Assembly (NCBI GenBank): GCA_021186555.1
Contig: JAJKFL010000004.1
Location: 18,070,406 to 18,134,405, forward strand
DNA: 64,000 bases
Direction: 5' to 3'
Source: Reticulitermes speratus
Taxonomy: Eukaryota > Arthropoda > Insecta > Blattodea > Rhinotermitidae
The notes beneath the pieces were generated by a model. That model searched no databases. It was given only the letters and a program-made list of their open reading frames with translations, and had not been told where the DNA came from. Numbering within the stretch: the first letter of the stretch is position 1; every line of letters begins with the position of its first letter. This document shows, piece after piece, positions 11,037 through 22,185 of this stretch. A program made the position numbers and the translations under genes.

Positions 11037-11600
11037 TCTTTTTAGGAGCGTTCGCAAAATTGCGAAAAGCGACTACTAGCTTCGTCATATCTGTCTGTCC
11101 GTCCGCATGGAACACCTCGGCTCCCACTGGACGAATTTTCGTGAAATTTGATAGTGGAGTATTTTTATAAATTCTGTCTACAAAATTCAAGTTTCAATAA
11201 AATCTGACAAGAATAACGGATACCTTACATGTACTTTACATGAAGACATATGTACTTTTAGGGTAATATCTCGCTGGAAACGTTGTAGAACAAATCAAAA
11301 CACATATTTTGTGTTCAATAACTTTGTTCCGAAAATTGTGGCTTTTATGGGATAATGTAGAAAATTATGGTAGAGCCAGACAGGCCACAGGAGACACTAT
11401 AATGCGGCGCATGCGCCTTGCATGCTGGATAGCTAAGGCTACAAACACACACTCAGAATATGTAATAGGCCTACTTATTGCTTCTCCATGGTCACATGGT
11501 TACTCGAACGCGCCTCAATGTTATGTTATGCGTGCATTGCCTCTCTATTTATACACGGATGTGAACTTTTTTCTTATATTCTATGTAAGGCAGCTTTAAT
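11037..11600 (+). repeat. dispersed repeat F, copy F1 (uninterrupted)
   Basis: Aligns along its length with 12646-13515: TTTTTAGG start, a TCTGTCTGTCCGTC block, a GCGCATGCGC core and a frame reading ARQAT.D.I.RRMR.A.WI.K.T.THSE. Very similar phrases recur, as I remember, in spurious proteins of cockroaches and termites, so this is probably a piece of a mobile element. F1 lacks the 294-bp insertion in F2 and thus serves as an empty-site reference. Confidence 0.7.
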
Positions 11601-12172
11601 CGATGAGAAGCTTAGTCATTGGATATTAAGGTGTTGTGGCACGTTACGCTGTGTCGGTAAGTAACACAGTATAACATTACAGAAAACTTGAATCTTCATG
11701 TACAGTAGATGTTTATGAACAAAATATGGAGGAGGTAGTGTGTGTGGAAAAAATATGTAATTATAAGCTTCTTAATTTCTACTTTGGCAGATATTGTCAC
11801 ATTGTCACCCCATTTTACCTTATATAAGAAATGCTTACGCTTTTTTCCGTCCAAGAACCTGAAGGGAATCGACAGCTTGGGAAATGGATATAATTGGGAA
11901 GATAATATAAATGTACATGAAAGAAATAGAGTGTGAAAATCTGTTATAGAGTAATTTGGCTCAGGAAAGGCCAAGTGGTGATATCTTGTGAAGATGCATA
12001 TCCGGGTATCTTACAAGTCATGGATTTCTTGACAAGTCATCGATTATTATAAAGCAAAACGATAAGTGAATATAGACAGTAGTTTCCACTATGTAATTGT
12101 TTTCCATAGTTTATTCAGGACGCTCTCATTATCTGTATTACGTAAGGCCTGTAGGAGATGAATGAGAATGAA

Positions 12173-12269
12173 TATGGAGCACTGATGGAATGACTGACAG
12201 AGGAAAAGCGAAGCACTCGGAGTAAAGTGCGTCTCGGCCTTATTGTGTCTACCACAAATCCCACAGGAA
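12173..12269 (-). mobile_element. SINE family B, 5'-truncated copy
   Basis: The minus strand carries the GGGATTTGTGGT block and continues to the GCTCCATATTC end. The tRNA-like head is gone. Diverged. Confidence 0.5.
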
Positions 12270-12645
12270 CTGCCGTTTACTCTTAAATTTATCAACGGAT
12301 ATATTACTATGTGAGTTTGAGGTTCTCAAGGAGATAACTAATAAGATGGGACGTAAGGCCCTGCAGTCTGGCAGCTAGTTACTAATGTTTCTGAAAACCT
12401 ACTGCTTCCGTCTTCCGGTAGAAGATTTAGGCAGTAGAATCCTCCTACATGTTAGTCACTAGCTACCAGAATGCACTTCGTCATATCCCGCAAAATCGGT
12501 AGCTTTCGAAGTGTATACCTGTTACTATTTTTCACAAAGGAAGAGACTTTCATCTTCTTTCCAATACCTCATGTGAAACAAGACTGAAAAACTAAATCAC
12601 CTAATCTGATCATCAAAATGACACTCAAAAAATTGTAACACGGGA

Positions 12646-13515
12646 AGTTTTTAGGCGCGTTAGGAAAATTGCAAAAGCGACTGTTAGATTCGTCACGTCT
12701 GCCTGTCTGTCTGTCCGTATGGAACATTTCGTCTCCCATTGGATGAACTTTCATTAAGTATGATATCTGAGTATTTTTCTAAAATCTGTCTAGAAAGTTA
12801 AAGTTTCATTAAACTCTGAAAAGAATATTATATACTATAAACCAACAAATATTGCACTATTTTATATGTATTGTCAACCCTACATATGTTTCGGCTCTGC
12901 CTGAGCCATCTTCAGGGTTACTCTTGATGTGTCCACTAACTGTAACACTCACTGCATTGTCTTTGACCCGTATTAGGTTTCTTAATATCTAGGCACTATA
13001 CATTGTCTCAACCGAAACATATGTAGGGTTGACAATACATATATAATAGTGCAATATTTGTTGGTTTATAGTATATAATATCTCAAACATGCACGGTATG
13101 TACAACTTTAAAGTGATTAATCTGAAAAGAATGGCGGGTTCTTCACATGAAGAACGATGTACATTTATGATAATCCCGCTGAATTATTCTTGGAATGAAA
13201 AATGTTTCAGACAAAAGTTGTAGAGAAAATCAAAACACACATTTTATGTTCAATAACTTTCGTCGGAAAATCGTGCCATTTATGAGATAATGTGGGAAAA
13301 TATAGTACAGCCAGACAGGCGACAGATGGCAATATAATAAGGCGCATGCGCATTGCATACTGGATAAGTAAGACTACAGACACACACTCAGAACACGAAA
13401 CACTTATTGCTTTTCCACGGCAATGGTTTCGCGAACGCTCTTTAATGTTACGTTATACATATATTACCTCTCGTGTTTTGTTATACTCTATTTATGTTTG
13501 CATGCAAGACATATG
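12646..13515 (+). repeat. dispersed repeat F, copy F2 (interrupted by FB2)
   Basis: Second copy of repeat F. It aligns with F1 up to 12826 and again from 13121, and the bases between are an insertion flanked by a 12-bp direct duplication. The residual frame at 13292-13516 reads ARQATDGNIIRRMRIAYWIS, conserved with F1 despite many differences. That suggests the ancestral element coded in this frame. Confidence 0.7.
12827..13120. mobile_element. foldback element FB2 inserted in repeat F2
   Basis: Inverted arms at about 12827-12896 and 13011-13080 (CAACAAATATTGCACTAT and complement), plus a roughly 40-base non-palindromic tail to 13120. A direct duplication TCTGAAAAGAAT flanks it (12815-12826 and 13121-13132). 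In F1 the same place reads once (TCTGACAAGAAT), so the boundaries are well fixed. The left arm carries the hammerhead-like motif on the minus strand (12875-12920). No protein is encoded. Confidence 0.8.
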
Positions 13516-14609
13516 AACATTTATATATACCACAATCGCGTAATTTTAAATGATGTCTTTAAGTGAAAATAAAAGCCTGTAAAATAAATATCATATTTCA
13601 CCACTTTTGTGTGATGGAATTATTCTGTTTTGCATTCTTGTCAACAATTACTACAAAATGCTTACTTTTTAAACGTAAGAGTAGTGCTCCTGCGTACGAA
13701 AATCTCTCATTACGCCTTCTTCAAAACATCACGTACAAAATTTTGCATTTGTAACCTTGTTGGCCTATGATATTTATTGACAGATTAATTTACATTTTAC
13801 TCGATTAATGTTAAGATGTTCCATTACAAACAGACACAACGTTCACATTTTGAAACACAGCGTGAAATTTAAAGACTTGTCATTCTTTAGCCTTTGATGG
13901 CTCGTCGTGACCAAAGCCCAGAGATAACCAGCCCAATGCTCTGTACATTGACACATGAACAACACCGCCCCTCTAGTACTGCCTTAGATTGTTATATAAA
14001 TAGGCCTATTCTGTAATAAAATTGACATAAAAAGTTTAATAAGAAATAAACAGGATATCTTAGAGATTACTGACGATTGCTAACAAGCGCTTTGTTAGGG
14101 CTTACAAATCTCTTGTCATGACGTCACTCTGTTACTACGGTCCTCAAAGAGACACAATTATCAGTAGATATATTAGAGTTCAAGTACTTGCCAGGTACTT
14201 GGGAGAACAAAAGAGACTTCAGAACAGTCCCTCCCAGTTCCCTTATCGTTGATGAAAATAATTCTTCCATTGTTTGTCTAATATTATCTATACCACTAGC
14301 ACTACGTAACTCCAGTACGCAGGCCTGATACTAACCCGTAACAGTAGAAGGTGAAAATGCAGTACTGTCAATCTGTTGTATTGTGTCATCTTCCATTCTC
14401 GGAACACAATCCTCTAAAATTCATCTTAATATTATCCTCACATCACCACAATTTCTTATTACTAACAACGTTGTAATATAAAACCAAACATAAAGACACA
14501 ATTTTGTTTTTCCTTTTATTCCAGAAGCTAATCTTAATGTACTAAATTTTCCTGAAATGATTAGTATCTTCTTTATCCAAAGATTTGCATAAATCTGTAA
14601 TTTTCATTC
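13516..14609. other. no supported feature
   Basis: AT-rich sequence with a few short open frames that carry no recognisable motif. Confidence 0.5.
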
Positions 14610-14790
14610 TTCTATATAGCTCAGGTACAAACGACTGACTACTGACAGAGAGATTACGGTTCGATTCCCAGCTACAAATTGGACAGTTTCACTTCGCCGT
14701 CATGTCCATCCACATCGCCACAGCCGCATCACCAGTGTCTGTATTGCAGTCTTTCCCAGTGACAAGGCGATCAGAATGTGAACCTGACAC
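14610..14790 (+). mobile_element. tRNA-like SINE head, single copy (family H)
   Basis: TAGCTCAGGTAC fits an RNA polymerase III A box, and GGTTCGATTCC about 45 bases later is a perfect B box. The segment continues without a closing acceptor stem, so it is a tRNA-derived SINE rather than a tRNA gene. I see no second copy in the window. Confidence 0.45.
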
Positions 14791-15117
14791 AGTCACCTAC
14801 CTTCGTCTACTACTGCGGTGCAGGCTACTGCGCGGAGCTTTATGACAGCGCTCCTGTGCGTGTTCATGAAGTGATGCTTAGGGTCCTAATGTTACAAATA
14901 TTGCGTGTTTATTTATTATTATTTATTATTATTATTTGCATACTATTTCAAATTATATTTAATTCCATCATGCAGAAGCGTAAAATCTATATTAATTACG
15001 TATTTATGATATATTTAACGATGGTGTCACCACCTCAGACGCTATAGCATCACGTGACACGATGAATAATTAATAATACATTGTAATAACGTGAAAGGAG
15101 AGAATTGAGGCGTATTC

Positions 15118-15190
15118 TAGGTAATCTACCGGCATTTGCCTGGGGAAAGAGAAATTTCACAAAACCTCAGTCATTCTATGCCTCAGCTGT
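15118..15190 (-). mobile_element. SINE-like family G fragment
   Basis: The minus strand contains TTTCTCTTTCCCCAGG and CAAATGCCGG, matching the block in the copies at 10326 and 32655. Confidence 0.3.
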
Positions 15191-15479
15191 AAATTAGTAA
15201 AGATATGGTACGAAATGATGCCGGCTTATTTTAAGATATTAACTCACCATTTCAGGAAATGAGAAAACACACGATACCTTTGTTGGTATAGGAAGTCTTC
15301 AGGCCGACATTCGAAACTCGATGCCTCTCAAATACGAAGTAGGAATGCCAACTACTCGACCAACCTGCCCACTCCCTCCCACTCCGCTATTTTCTTATAA
15401 CCCGAATTTATTTTATCACGTCATGTGTTCGATCCGTATTATGACCGAGAATAATTAGCAGGACGTTGTAATAATGTAC

Positions 15480-15700
15480 TGAAGTGGGGCAGGGGTAATT
15501 CCGTTAGTCTGACATGCCACGACAGTTCGTTGATATTCACACAGATGAAACAGGGTCGACCCGCTACATTCTGTCGCCGTCGCGCTGACACGTCTCAAAT
15601 GAATACGTTACGGTAACTGAACACTGGACGCCGCTCGCGACAAAGCAGGCATGACGAACGTTATCTGGACACTGCTATTGTTCGCCTGCCACGCGTGTTT
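15480..15700. promoter_or_regulatory. CpG-rich block
   Basis: CpG dinucleotides cluster here (for example GTCGCCGTCGCGC and ACGCCGCTCGCGAC) against an AT-rich, CpG-poor surround. Such blocks often mark promoters or unmethylated first exons. An ATG with a signal-peptide-like frame starts at 15651 inside it. No TATA box is obvious. Function is inferred. Confidence 0.3.
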
Positions 15701-15821
15701 TATTTCTCATAAATTTTCAATTGTTAAACAATCAGAATCTTTGCATAATAAAATAATGGATGTGCTGTTGTTGCCGTCGTTATTATTGTCATCGTTGTTT
15801 TTCGTCGTCATCATATCTTAA
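15651..15821 (+). CDS. small ORF with signal-peptide-like start, unknown
   Basis: A 56-codon frame begins MTNVIWTLLLFACHACFIS, which looks like a secretory signal with possible cleavage after CHA. After about 25 residues it becomes low-complexity Leu/Ser/Val, unlike a mature secreted protein. If real, it is more likely the first coding exon of a gene whose true frame leaves by splicing near 15690-15700, but no strong donor is visible there. The CpG-rich surround is the main reason to list it. Confidence 0.2.
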   Translation: MTNVIWTLLLFACHACFISHKFSIVKQSESLHNKIMDVLLLPSLLLSSLFFVVIIS

Positions 15822-15924
15822 ATGATTATACAGAATCATATTCTCCAAAATTTAAAACATTCACAGGGCCAAATAATTTAGAATACAAATTATAATAATT
15901 ATTGTTGTAATAGCAACTAAGAAT

Positions 15925-16207
15925 ATGGCAGTGCCATGGCTCAGGCGGTTAGTCGCCGTCCTCTCACCGCTGAGGCCCGGGTTCGATCCCGGGTCTGTCC
16001 ATGTGGGATTCGTAGTGGACAAAGTGGCACTGGGACAGGTTTTTCCCCGAGTACTTCGGTTTTCCCTTGTCAATTTCATTCCACCGGTACTCCATTACAC
16101 GGAAAAACGAAAGAAAAACTATCATCTTCATCACATGGTTGCACAATAAGCGTCAATGTTGCGGTGCGTTCGTAGCATCTGCTGCGAGGCCCTTCACCAC
16201 ATAAGAA
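15925..16207 (+). mobile_element. SINE family B, full-length copy
   Basis: Head TGCCATGGCTCAGGCGGTTA, B box GGTTCGATCCC near 15980, the AAGTGGCACTGGGACAGG block, and a tail ending near GAGGCCCTTCACCAC. It is flanked by a perfect 10-bp duplication AACTAAGAAT at 15915-15924 and 16208-16217. Full length plus the clean duplication marks it as the reference copy here. Confidence 0.9.
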
Positions 16208-16257
16208 AACTAAGAATGTAAAATATAGTAAAACATTTTCAGTGTATATAAAATAAC

Positions 16258-16560
16258 GGTAAAAGGTAAAGCAATCACTGTACAGGCCTGTAGGCAGTCC
16301 CTGAGGGTTCCAATATGTTGAGGCTTCCAGATTTCAAGAAAGTCGGTACATTAAGATGGTAAAGTTGTCAGCCTTATGCCCCCGGAAATATTTCTGGTAC
16401 TCACTCCTTTTAGAGGCTGAGTCGACCCCAGGTTATTGTGCGGCCGGAAGGATTATGTCAATGAAAAATTGCAATGATACCATCGGGAATTGAACCCGCG
16501 ACTTTCCGGCTTGTAGAGCAGTGTCTCAACCAACTGCACCACCGCTCTCCTGCTCGATAA
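16258..16560 (-). mobile_element. SINE family D, copy 3 (well-preserved head)
   Basis: On the minus strand: GAGCGGTGGTGCAGTTGG (A box) and GGTTCAATTCCCG (perfect B box with a T-arm-like stem), then a body with a CCGGGGGCATAAGGC segment and a TTTACCTTTTACC tail. The acceptor ends do not pair, so it is a SINE, not a tRNA gene. Confidence 0.65.
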
Positions 16561-17679
16561 ATTAGCATGCAATCACATTTTATAGGGCTTCTTACTACCA
16601 CTACCGTAAGTAATATTGCTACCACTACTATTGCTACTGCCACTAATTTTTTTTCTACTACGACTGATGCTGTTAGTACTACTAGTGTTACTACTAACAG
16701 TTTTATGTTGCTACTGCTGCTGTCTTTACATTGCTGTTGTTGCTGAAGTGTGACTTGATACGAATGGCAGCTGAGATTGGCTCCCGGTGATGTATTTAGG
16801 ACACTTTCTTTTTTAGCAACATTTCCAGGAAATTTTTAAGTCCTCCTCTTCCCCTTTCTAACGAAAGGTGTTTCTCCGCGGTAAGTGGACGAGCATGAGG
16901 CGCATCACTTACATCATCTTTAGTCAGGCTAAACTTCCGTGGACCTGTATTTGTTAAACGACTACAAGCGTGGTTCAAAGCACCTGATTAATTAATTATA
17001 AGGTCATGTTATATTCTTATTATTTTTATTACACAGGCCATCCTTATACGAGTATGTTCACACACTTGGTCAAAAGCCATATTCCTGATATGCATACACT
17101 ATATATAGAGACACTTAAATTTGTATTTATTTTTATTTTAATCCATTAATAATTAAACAAACAAAAGATAATGTACTTTTAAACACAATGACTGAGAGCA
17201 GGCAAAGGATAAATGATCAGACTGCATATGGGGCACTATCAAGGGTAACGTAATTCCTTGATTACATTGTAAGTTATTCTGATCTGAAAATAACGGAGCT
17301 TAGTTTCTGTAAGAGTATGCAAAAAGAAATTCATGAGAGCTTCTAAGAGACAGGCTTGCTTTTCAATAAATATTTCCTTTTTACTCTAAGTGACTTAAGT
17401 ATGAATTGAATAATTTAATAATTATGTGGAAATAAAGCGATGAGCAAGAAACTAAATCCATTTGAACATATGTACGATGTAAGATATTGGGGCTTCAGAG
17501 AAAGTGCCACAAGACGGGAGAATGTTCTTAATGAGGAAGTTCATAATTTCACATACATATCTTGTTATTTGATTAAATTAAGAAGAATAAGGTGTATATG
17601 ACAGGTAACACGCATTACAGAACTGAGAAGTGCATAGGTACGCTTGTATAATTCGTCTCAAGATCTATCAATAACACTT
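16561..17679. other. no supported feature; short triplet tracts
   Basis: Degenerate ACT/TGC triplets at 16600-16740, then AT-rich sequence with nothing recognisable. Confidence 0.45.
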
Positions 17680-17775
17680 GGAAAACTAGGTGTAGACGGA
17701 AATAGGCTACGCTACATTATTAAAATAATGTTGGCTAAGCAGGATGTATAATTGGCTCAAATGGCTCTAGTTTGA
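17680..17775 (+). mobile_element. retroelement tail, very degenerate copy
   Basis: AACTAGGTGTAGACGGAA and the following TTATTAAAATAATG recall the [10 protein letters not shown] part of the tail at 42641. Similarity is low. Confidence 0.25.
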
Positions 17776-20154
17776 TTGAATTACGGAACTGCTTGACGTG
17801 CTGAGCAACTATCGACTATTCAAGGAAGAACCTTGCCGTAGAGTTATCATTATTATTTTTACAATCAACATTGTAAGGTAATTTAAACTAGCACTTATGA
17901 AATGAATTTTCTACGAAATAAGTGCCATTTTCACGAAATTGTAACCAAGTAAATTTTTAAAGTTCCAAACGTCAAGACAATTTATTTTACCTTACATGCA
18001 CAATTAAGTTCTGTGAAAATAAAAGCTGCAGAAGCCGTTCTGAAGACAAGATCGTAACAATCAGTTCATTTGCTTTCCTTATGAATCATGTAAGGACCTA
18101 AATTTGAATTTATTTGCGTCACATAGTGCAATTATTACCTCAGTTTCATCCACCCATTAATCGACAGTAGAATTTTACTTCCGTTAATTTCTTGGAATAA
18201 CAACGTGTTTGGTATTACATCCTTCCGGCATAAAACTGAATACCAAGCTAGTTGATTCAAGGTATAGTCGTAAGAAAAGAAGGTAAGTGTACTTGTTTCA
18301 TTCAAAACTACTTTTTAGAGATTGGTTTTTCTTTCTACGTTGAACGCCTTGATAGTTTTATTAATTGCTGTCAACTAGCATTAGTTACGACAAATTCATA
18401 CTTACAATGATAAGAGATAAAGTGACAATTAATTCCTAAGATATGCTTTCTTGTGATATGATAGTGATTTCTTTTCTTTTCAAACGCTCTCACTTTTTAA
18501 CGTGGCCGATGTGACAGATTTCTCAGGAACCAAAGGAAGAAGCAATATGGAATTCTATGTAATGGAATCTACTGTGTAATTTTAAGGTTATTTTTTCACA
18601 AATTCCATATGAAATACTTGAATGTTATAATTACAACACTTGTGTATTTACGTAAAAGCTTATTTAGTGACTCGTCTGTCATGTCTCGAAGTAAAGAAAC
18701 ACTACTTCACAAGTCAACATTCGTAATATAACCTGAGGCAGTTCAATCCAGTTCAACCACCAAAATGTTTTCCTTAGGTCAAATTAATGATATTATTATA
18801 TACAACAACTTATTCTCTTTCTTTAAGACATATTTTAATATTACTATTCCATCTACACCTAGCTCTTTTAAGTGATTTCTTTCCTTCAGGTTTTCCAAAC
18901 AAAACCTTTTATGCTGTTCCCTTTTCTCCCACGCGTGCAACAAGCTTCTTCCATTTCATCCTCCTGATGTTTCACTCCGGTGATATTCTGCAATGATTAC
19001 GAATAAAGAAGGGCCATTTATCAGTTAACTTCATGCAATTCGGTTTATCGTAGGAGGGCAGTTAGCCTCAACATCTCTATACCTGAGCGTCTCTTTGAAG
19101 GCTGGTCTTCTAAAAGAACATTAAAGGTGAGGATTCCGTTCTTATATGATATGACCTGCCTCAAGGGCAATCGGATTCCGATACTTCGAAGAAGCTACTG
19201 CCTTAATTTTCAAGAATCAGTAAGTCCTGTGACCTATTAAAGACGAAGGCAGAACCTTCCTTCGAAAATTTGGGATCTGATTTCTCCATGACGCAACGTC
19301 TTATCTCAGAAGAGCGGAATTTGCAACAACACCGTTGCGGAAACCTCGTACTCGCAAACAGTAAACGTCCCTGCCCTCATTCGTGGCAAATACGACCACA
19401 GTTTGTTCCTTCGTAATCTCCACCAGCAAACAATTCCCAACTCACTAGTACCAAAGAAGGGAATGGTGTGACGAAATAAGCTTCAAAACAAACATTTCTA
19501 TTCATGTACAGAACTTTACATTTGTTGACAGAATTTGTAAATATAATGCCGCGTATAGTAACAGGCCTCAGCGTTTGATGAGGACGCAGAATCTATTGAA
19601 TGGTGTTGCCTGGTCAATGTAATTATAGGAGCTGGGCAGGTAGGCAGTAGTCATGGACCGAAACACTCCACCTGATTGGCAAGCAAGATGTCTGCTATTA
19701 TTACGACATACGATACCGTCGAGTGACCAGCACTGCTGCTTGATATCTGGAAAATACCGAGCTCAATTCAGGGCAAGTTATTCCGGAGTATTTCGTGGTT
19801 TACTTCAGTTCCTCCAGGAAAACGCAGGGATAGTATCTCAAATGTATCTCAAATCAAGCCACTACCGCTTCGCTCCACATCCTTCCCAATGTATTATTCA
19901 CTTATCATCTAGCCATTCGAAGGTATACTGACAGTGTCAGTAAGTAAACTAAAATAAGTCAACAAATTGGGCACCTAAAGGTTGTTCTGTCAAGCCACCC
20001 TTATCTTTGTAGGTGTGTCTAATTTATGTTTGAAAGTCAATGCTACATTTATCATAACTGTGTGTATATGAGTAATACTATAGCATTCCAATTGCTAGAC
20101 CTACGTAACATACGGAGAAACGTTGTTGAGGTCTCTTGGAAAACTTAGGCTTGG
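17776..20154. other. no supported feature
   Basis: AT-rich to 19000, then more mixed. A 92-codon plus-strand frame at 19653-19931 has no recognisable domain. A strong GTAAGT donor word at 18283 has no acceptor with an open frame. Confidence 0.45.
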
Positions 20155-20320
20155 CTTGGAGGATAAAATTGAAATGCATCTTACAGGAATAGGATGAGAA
20201 GTTGTGGACTGGATTCGTGCGGCTCAGGATGCAGACTGGTGGCTGACTAACTTAAACACAGCAAACCTCTTCATGTTTTACGAAATCCGGGAAGTTTCTC
20301 GGTTCTCAGGAGGGGCATTA
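20155..20320 (+). mobile_element. retroelement C-terminal tail, variant family copy
   Basis: GGAGGATAAAATTGAAATGC followed by GTGGACTGGATTCGTGCGG and CTCAGGATGCAGACTGGTGG reads EDKIEMHL...VDWIRAAQDADWW, a diverged form of the WEDNIK...DWIDLAQDRDRW tail. One in-frame stop near 20193. The 3' UTR after it resembles but differs from the copy at 42641. Confidence 0.5.
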
Positions 20321-21474
20321 CTCGATAAATTGAGCTAATTAGTTGTATATGTTACACTGTAGTGTATTAAAAATTGTTCTTCTTCCCTTTGTGTCTCTTT
20401 ATACGCTATATTATTCAAGTCGCAAAATATTTCAAGAGAAAGTTTCAGGCCTTCATGAGTTCCATAATTATATTTTAAATTTACCCTATATTGTATGATG
20501 AGCTGCTTTTAATAACATTTACAAACTTTTAGTTAAAATTCATGTAAGATCGAAGTAATGATAAACCGATATGAAACAAATTAAATTAAATCGACATTTT
20601 AAGAACAAATTCCAAAACTAAGTATCGTGATAATCCCTTTACTAACTGAGGTCTAAATCTTAAATTCGAGACCTGACAAATAAAGAGTACGTGCTCATTA
20701 TACATAAATTGTAAGTATTTATTTCAAAGAAAGCATAAAATTCAGCAATACTGAAATATCAGCGTCAGTAAATATTTCATGCAAGTGGGATTTATACTTC
20801 TCAAGGCTTTTGGCATCAGGATTGGAATATCACGCTGTGTAGTTTTGATAGACAGGTACCAACGCGTCCAAGAAACCTGCTTCCTCCGTCCCCTACCACA
20901 ATTCACGGCATCGCATTCCACAAGACCGTAAGCATACGAGTAGTGTACCACGTATTTGGTGGAGCCAATTTCGGGTCCGAGATAAAGTGAGATTTATCTT
21001 CAGAACACTTCCGTTTTTACACGAGTAACCAAGTGTTAATATAATTATAGACTGCATGAATGTGAACAATGAGAAAACGTATTTCTTATGCAATCATTAC
21101 TAGTGCCTACGGTTTTCTCTGGTTGGTTGGCTATTTTCAAAATAAAGGTTTCACTTGTGTGTTGTAAACAATGGGAGAAATTCATGCCATAGTATTACTT
21201 TATTGGCATGCTGGTCAGCTGGTTTCCAGCGAGTGTATAACAGCGATATGCAGTACGCTCCACGCTACGCTACTGCTGGTCGACCAGGACGTAATCTGTT
21301 GGTGGATATCTCGGTCGTTCAACCCCGTGACCGACAATGCCTGCCTCACTTTTACAGTTTTCTATCTCTAAATATGGCAGATGTCATAGCACATCCAATA
21401 CGACGCAGCTTAAGTCAAGGTCATTTATATGCAGTTTTGTAAAATAATAACACTGATAAAGAATTGTAATTGAG

Positions 21475-21610
21475 TTTAATTCTTTTTTATTTACGTGCTG
21501 ACTCTACAGCCCAATGGCCAATTATAAACAGCACAGATACCAAGAGAAAACAAACAAACAAAATCAAAACAAGAATAAAAGCACACAAAAAAGGAAAAGA
21601 ATAAAATAAC
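21475..21610 (+). repeat. dispersed repeat E, copy 2
   Basis: TTTTTTATTTACGTGCTGAC, then CAGCCCAATGGCCAATTATA and AACAGCACA, in the same order as the copies at 3577 and 25015. An A-rich tract follows to about 21610. Confidence 0.5.
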
Positions 21611-21840
21611 AATCCATTACAATTAATTTAAATTTAAAGACAAAGGTAAGCAGAAGAAAAAGAAAATATACTTTGATCTAATATTTTGATACACTGCAAA
21701 GTACTATAGTAAGAAAAAGTAAATGATGAAAAACTCTTCACTAAATATAATAATAATATAATAACAATAGTAAGTTAATAAGAGTCCTTGCGAGCTTGTT
21801 TTTGTCAGGGGTCATGGGCAAGTTACCCTGCATTTTCCTA

Positions 21841-22090
21841 TGGCTCGACAGCCCTATATGGGCCTGGGCCTCCTCGTTTCGTCGAGGTTTCATGGTCACA
21901 CACATTAGACACACCACAGTCGGTAGGACTCCTCTGGACGAGGCCAGCTCGTCGCAGAGACCTCTACCTGACAACACACAACACTCACAACAGACAGACA
22001 TCCATGCCCCCGGTGGGATTCGAACCCACGATCCTAGTAAGCGAGCGGCCGAAGACCCACGCCTTAGACCGCACGGCCACTGGGATCGGC
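21841..22090 (-). mobile_element. SINE family A, subfamily a, copy 2, with 14-bp duplication
   Basis: Complete copy. On the minus strand it starts GCCGATCCCAGTGGCCGTGC, has B box GGTTCGAATCC, and ends GTCGAGCCA plus a short A-rich tail. A perfect 14-bp target-site duplication AGTTACCCTGCATT lies at 21821-21834 and 22091-22104. The host sequence there is also dispersed, so insertion was into ordinary non-coding DNA. Confidence 0.95.
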
Positions 22091-22159
22091 AGTTACCCTG
22101 CATTATGGAGTGAAAAAAATAAAATAACATAGTAGTAATAATAACAAGAATAATTAAAT

Positions 22160-22185
22160 TCTTTATTAATTAATTAATTAATTTC
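22160..22185. repeat. AATT-type microsatellite
   Basis: Runs of TTAATTAA-type tetramers. Confidence 0.7.

Noticed and set aside
15928-16000. Possible tRNA gene at a SINE head (also at 16475, 14610 and all family A heads)
   Set aside because: A and B boxes are present, but the acceptor ends do not pair and the sequence continues into SINE bodies.
21741-22132. Frames of 105-129 codons on both strands
   Set aside because: They cross a complete SINE A copy with a perfect target-site duplication. The same holds for frames near 38816, 41467, 55171, 60362 and 63166.
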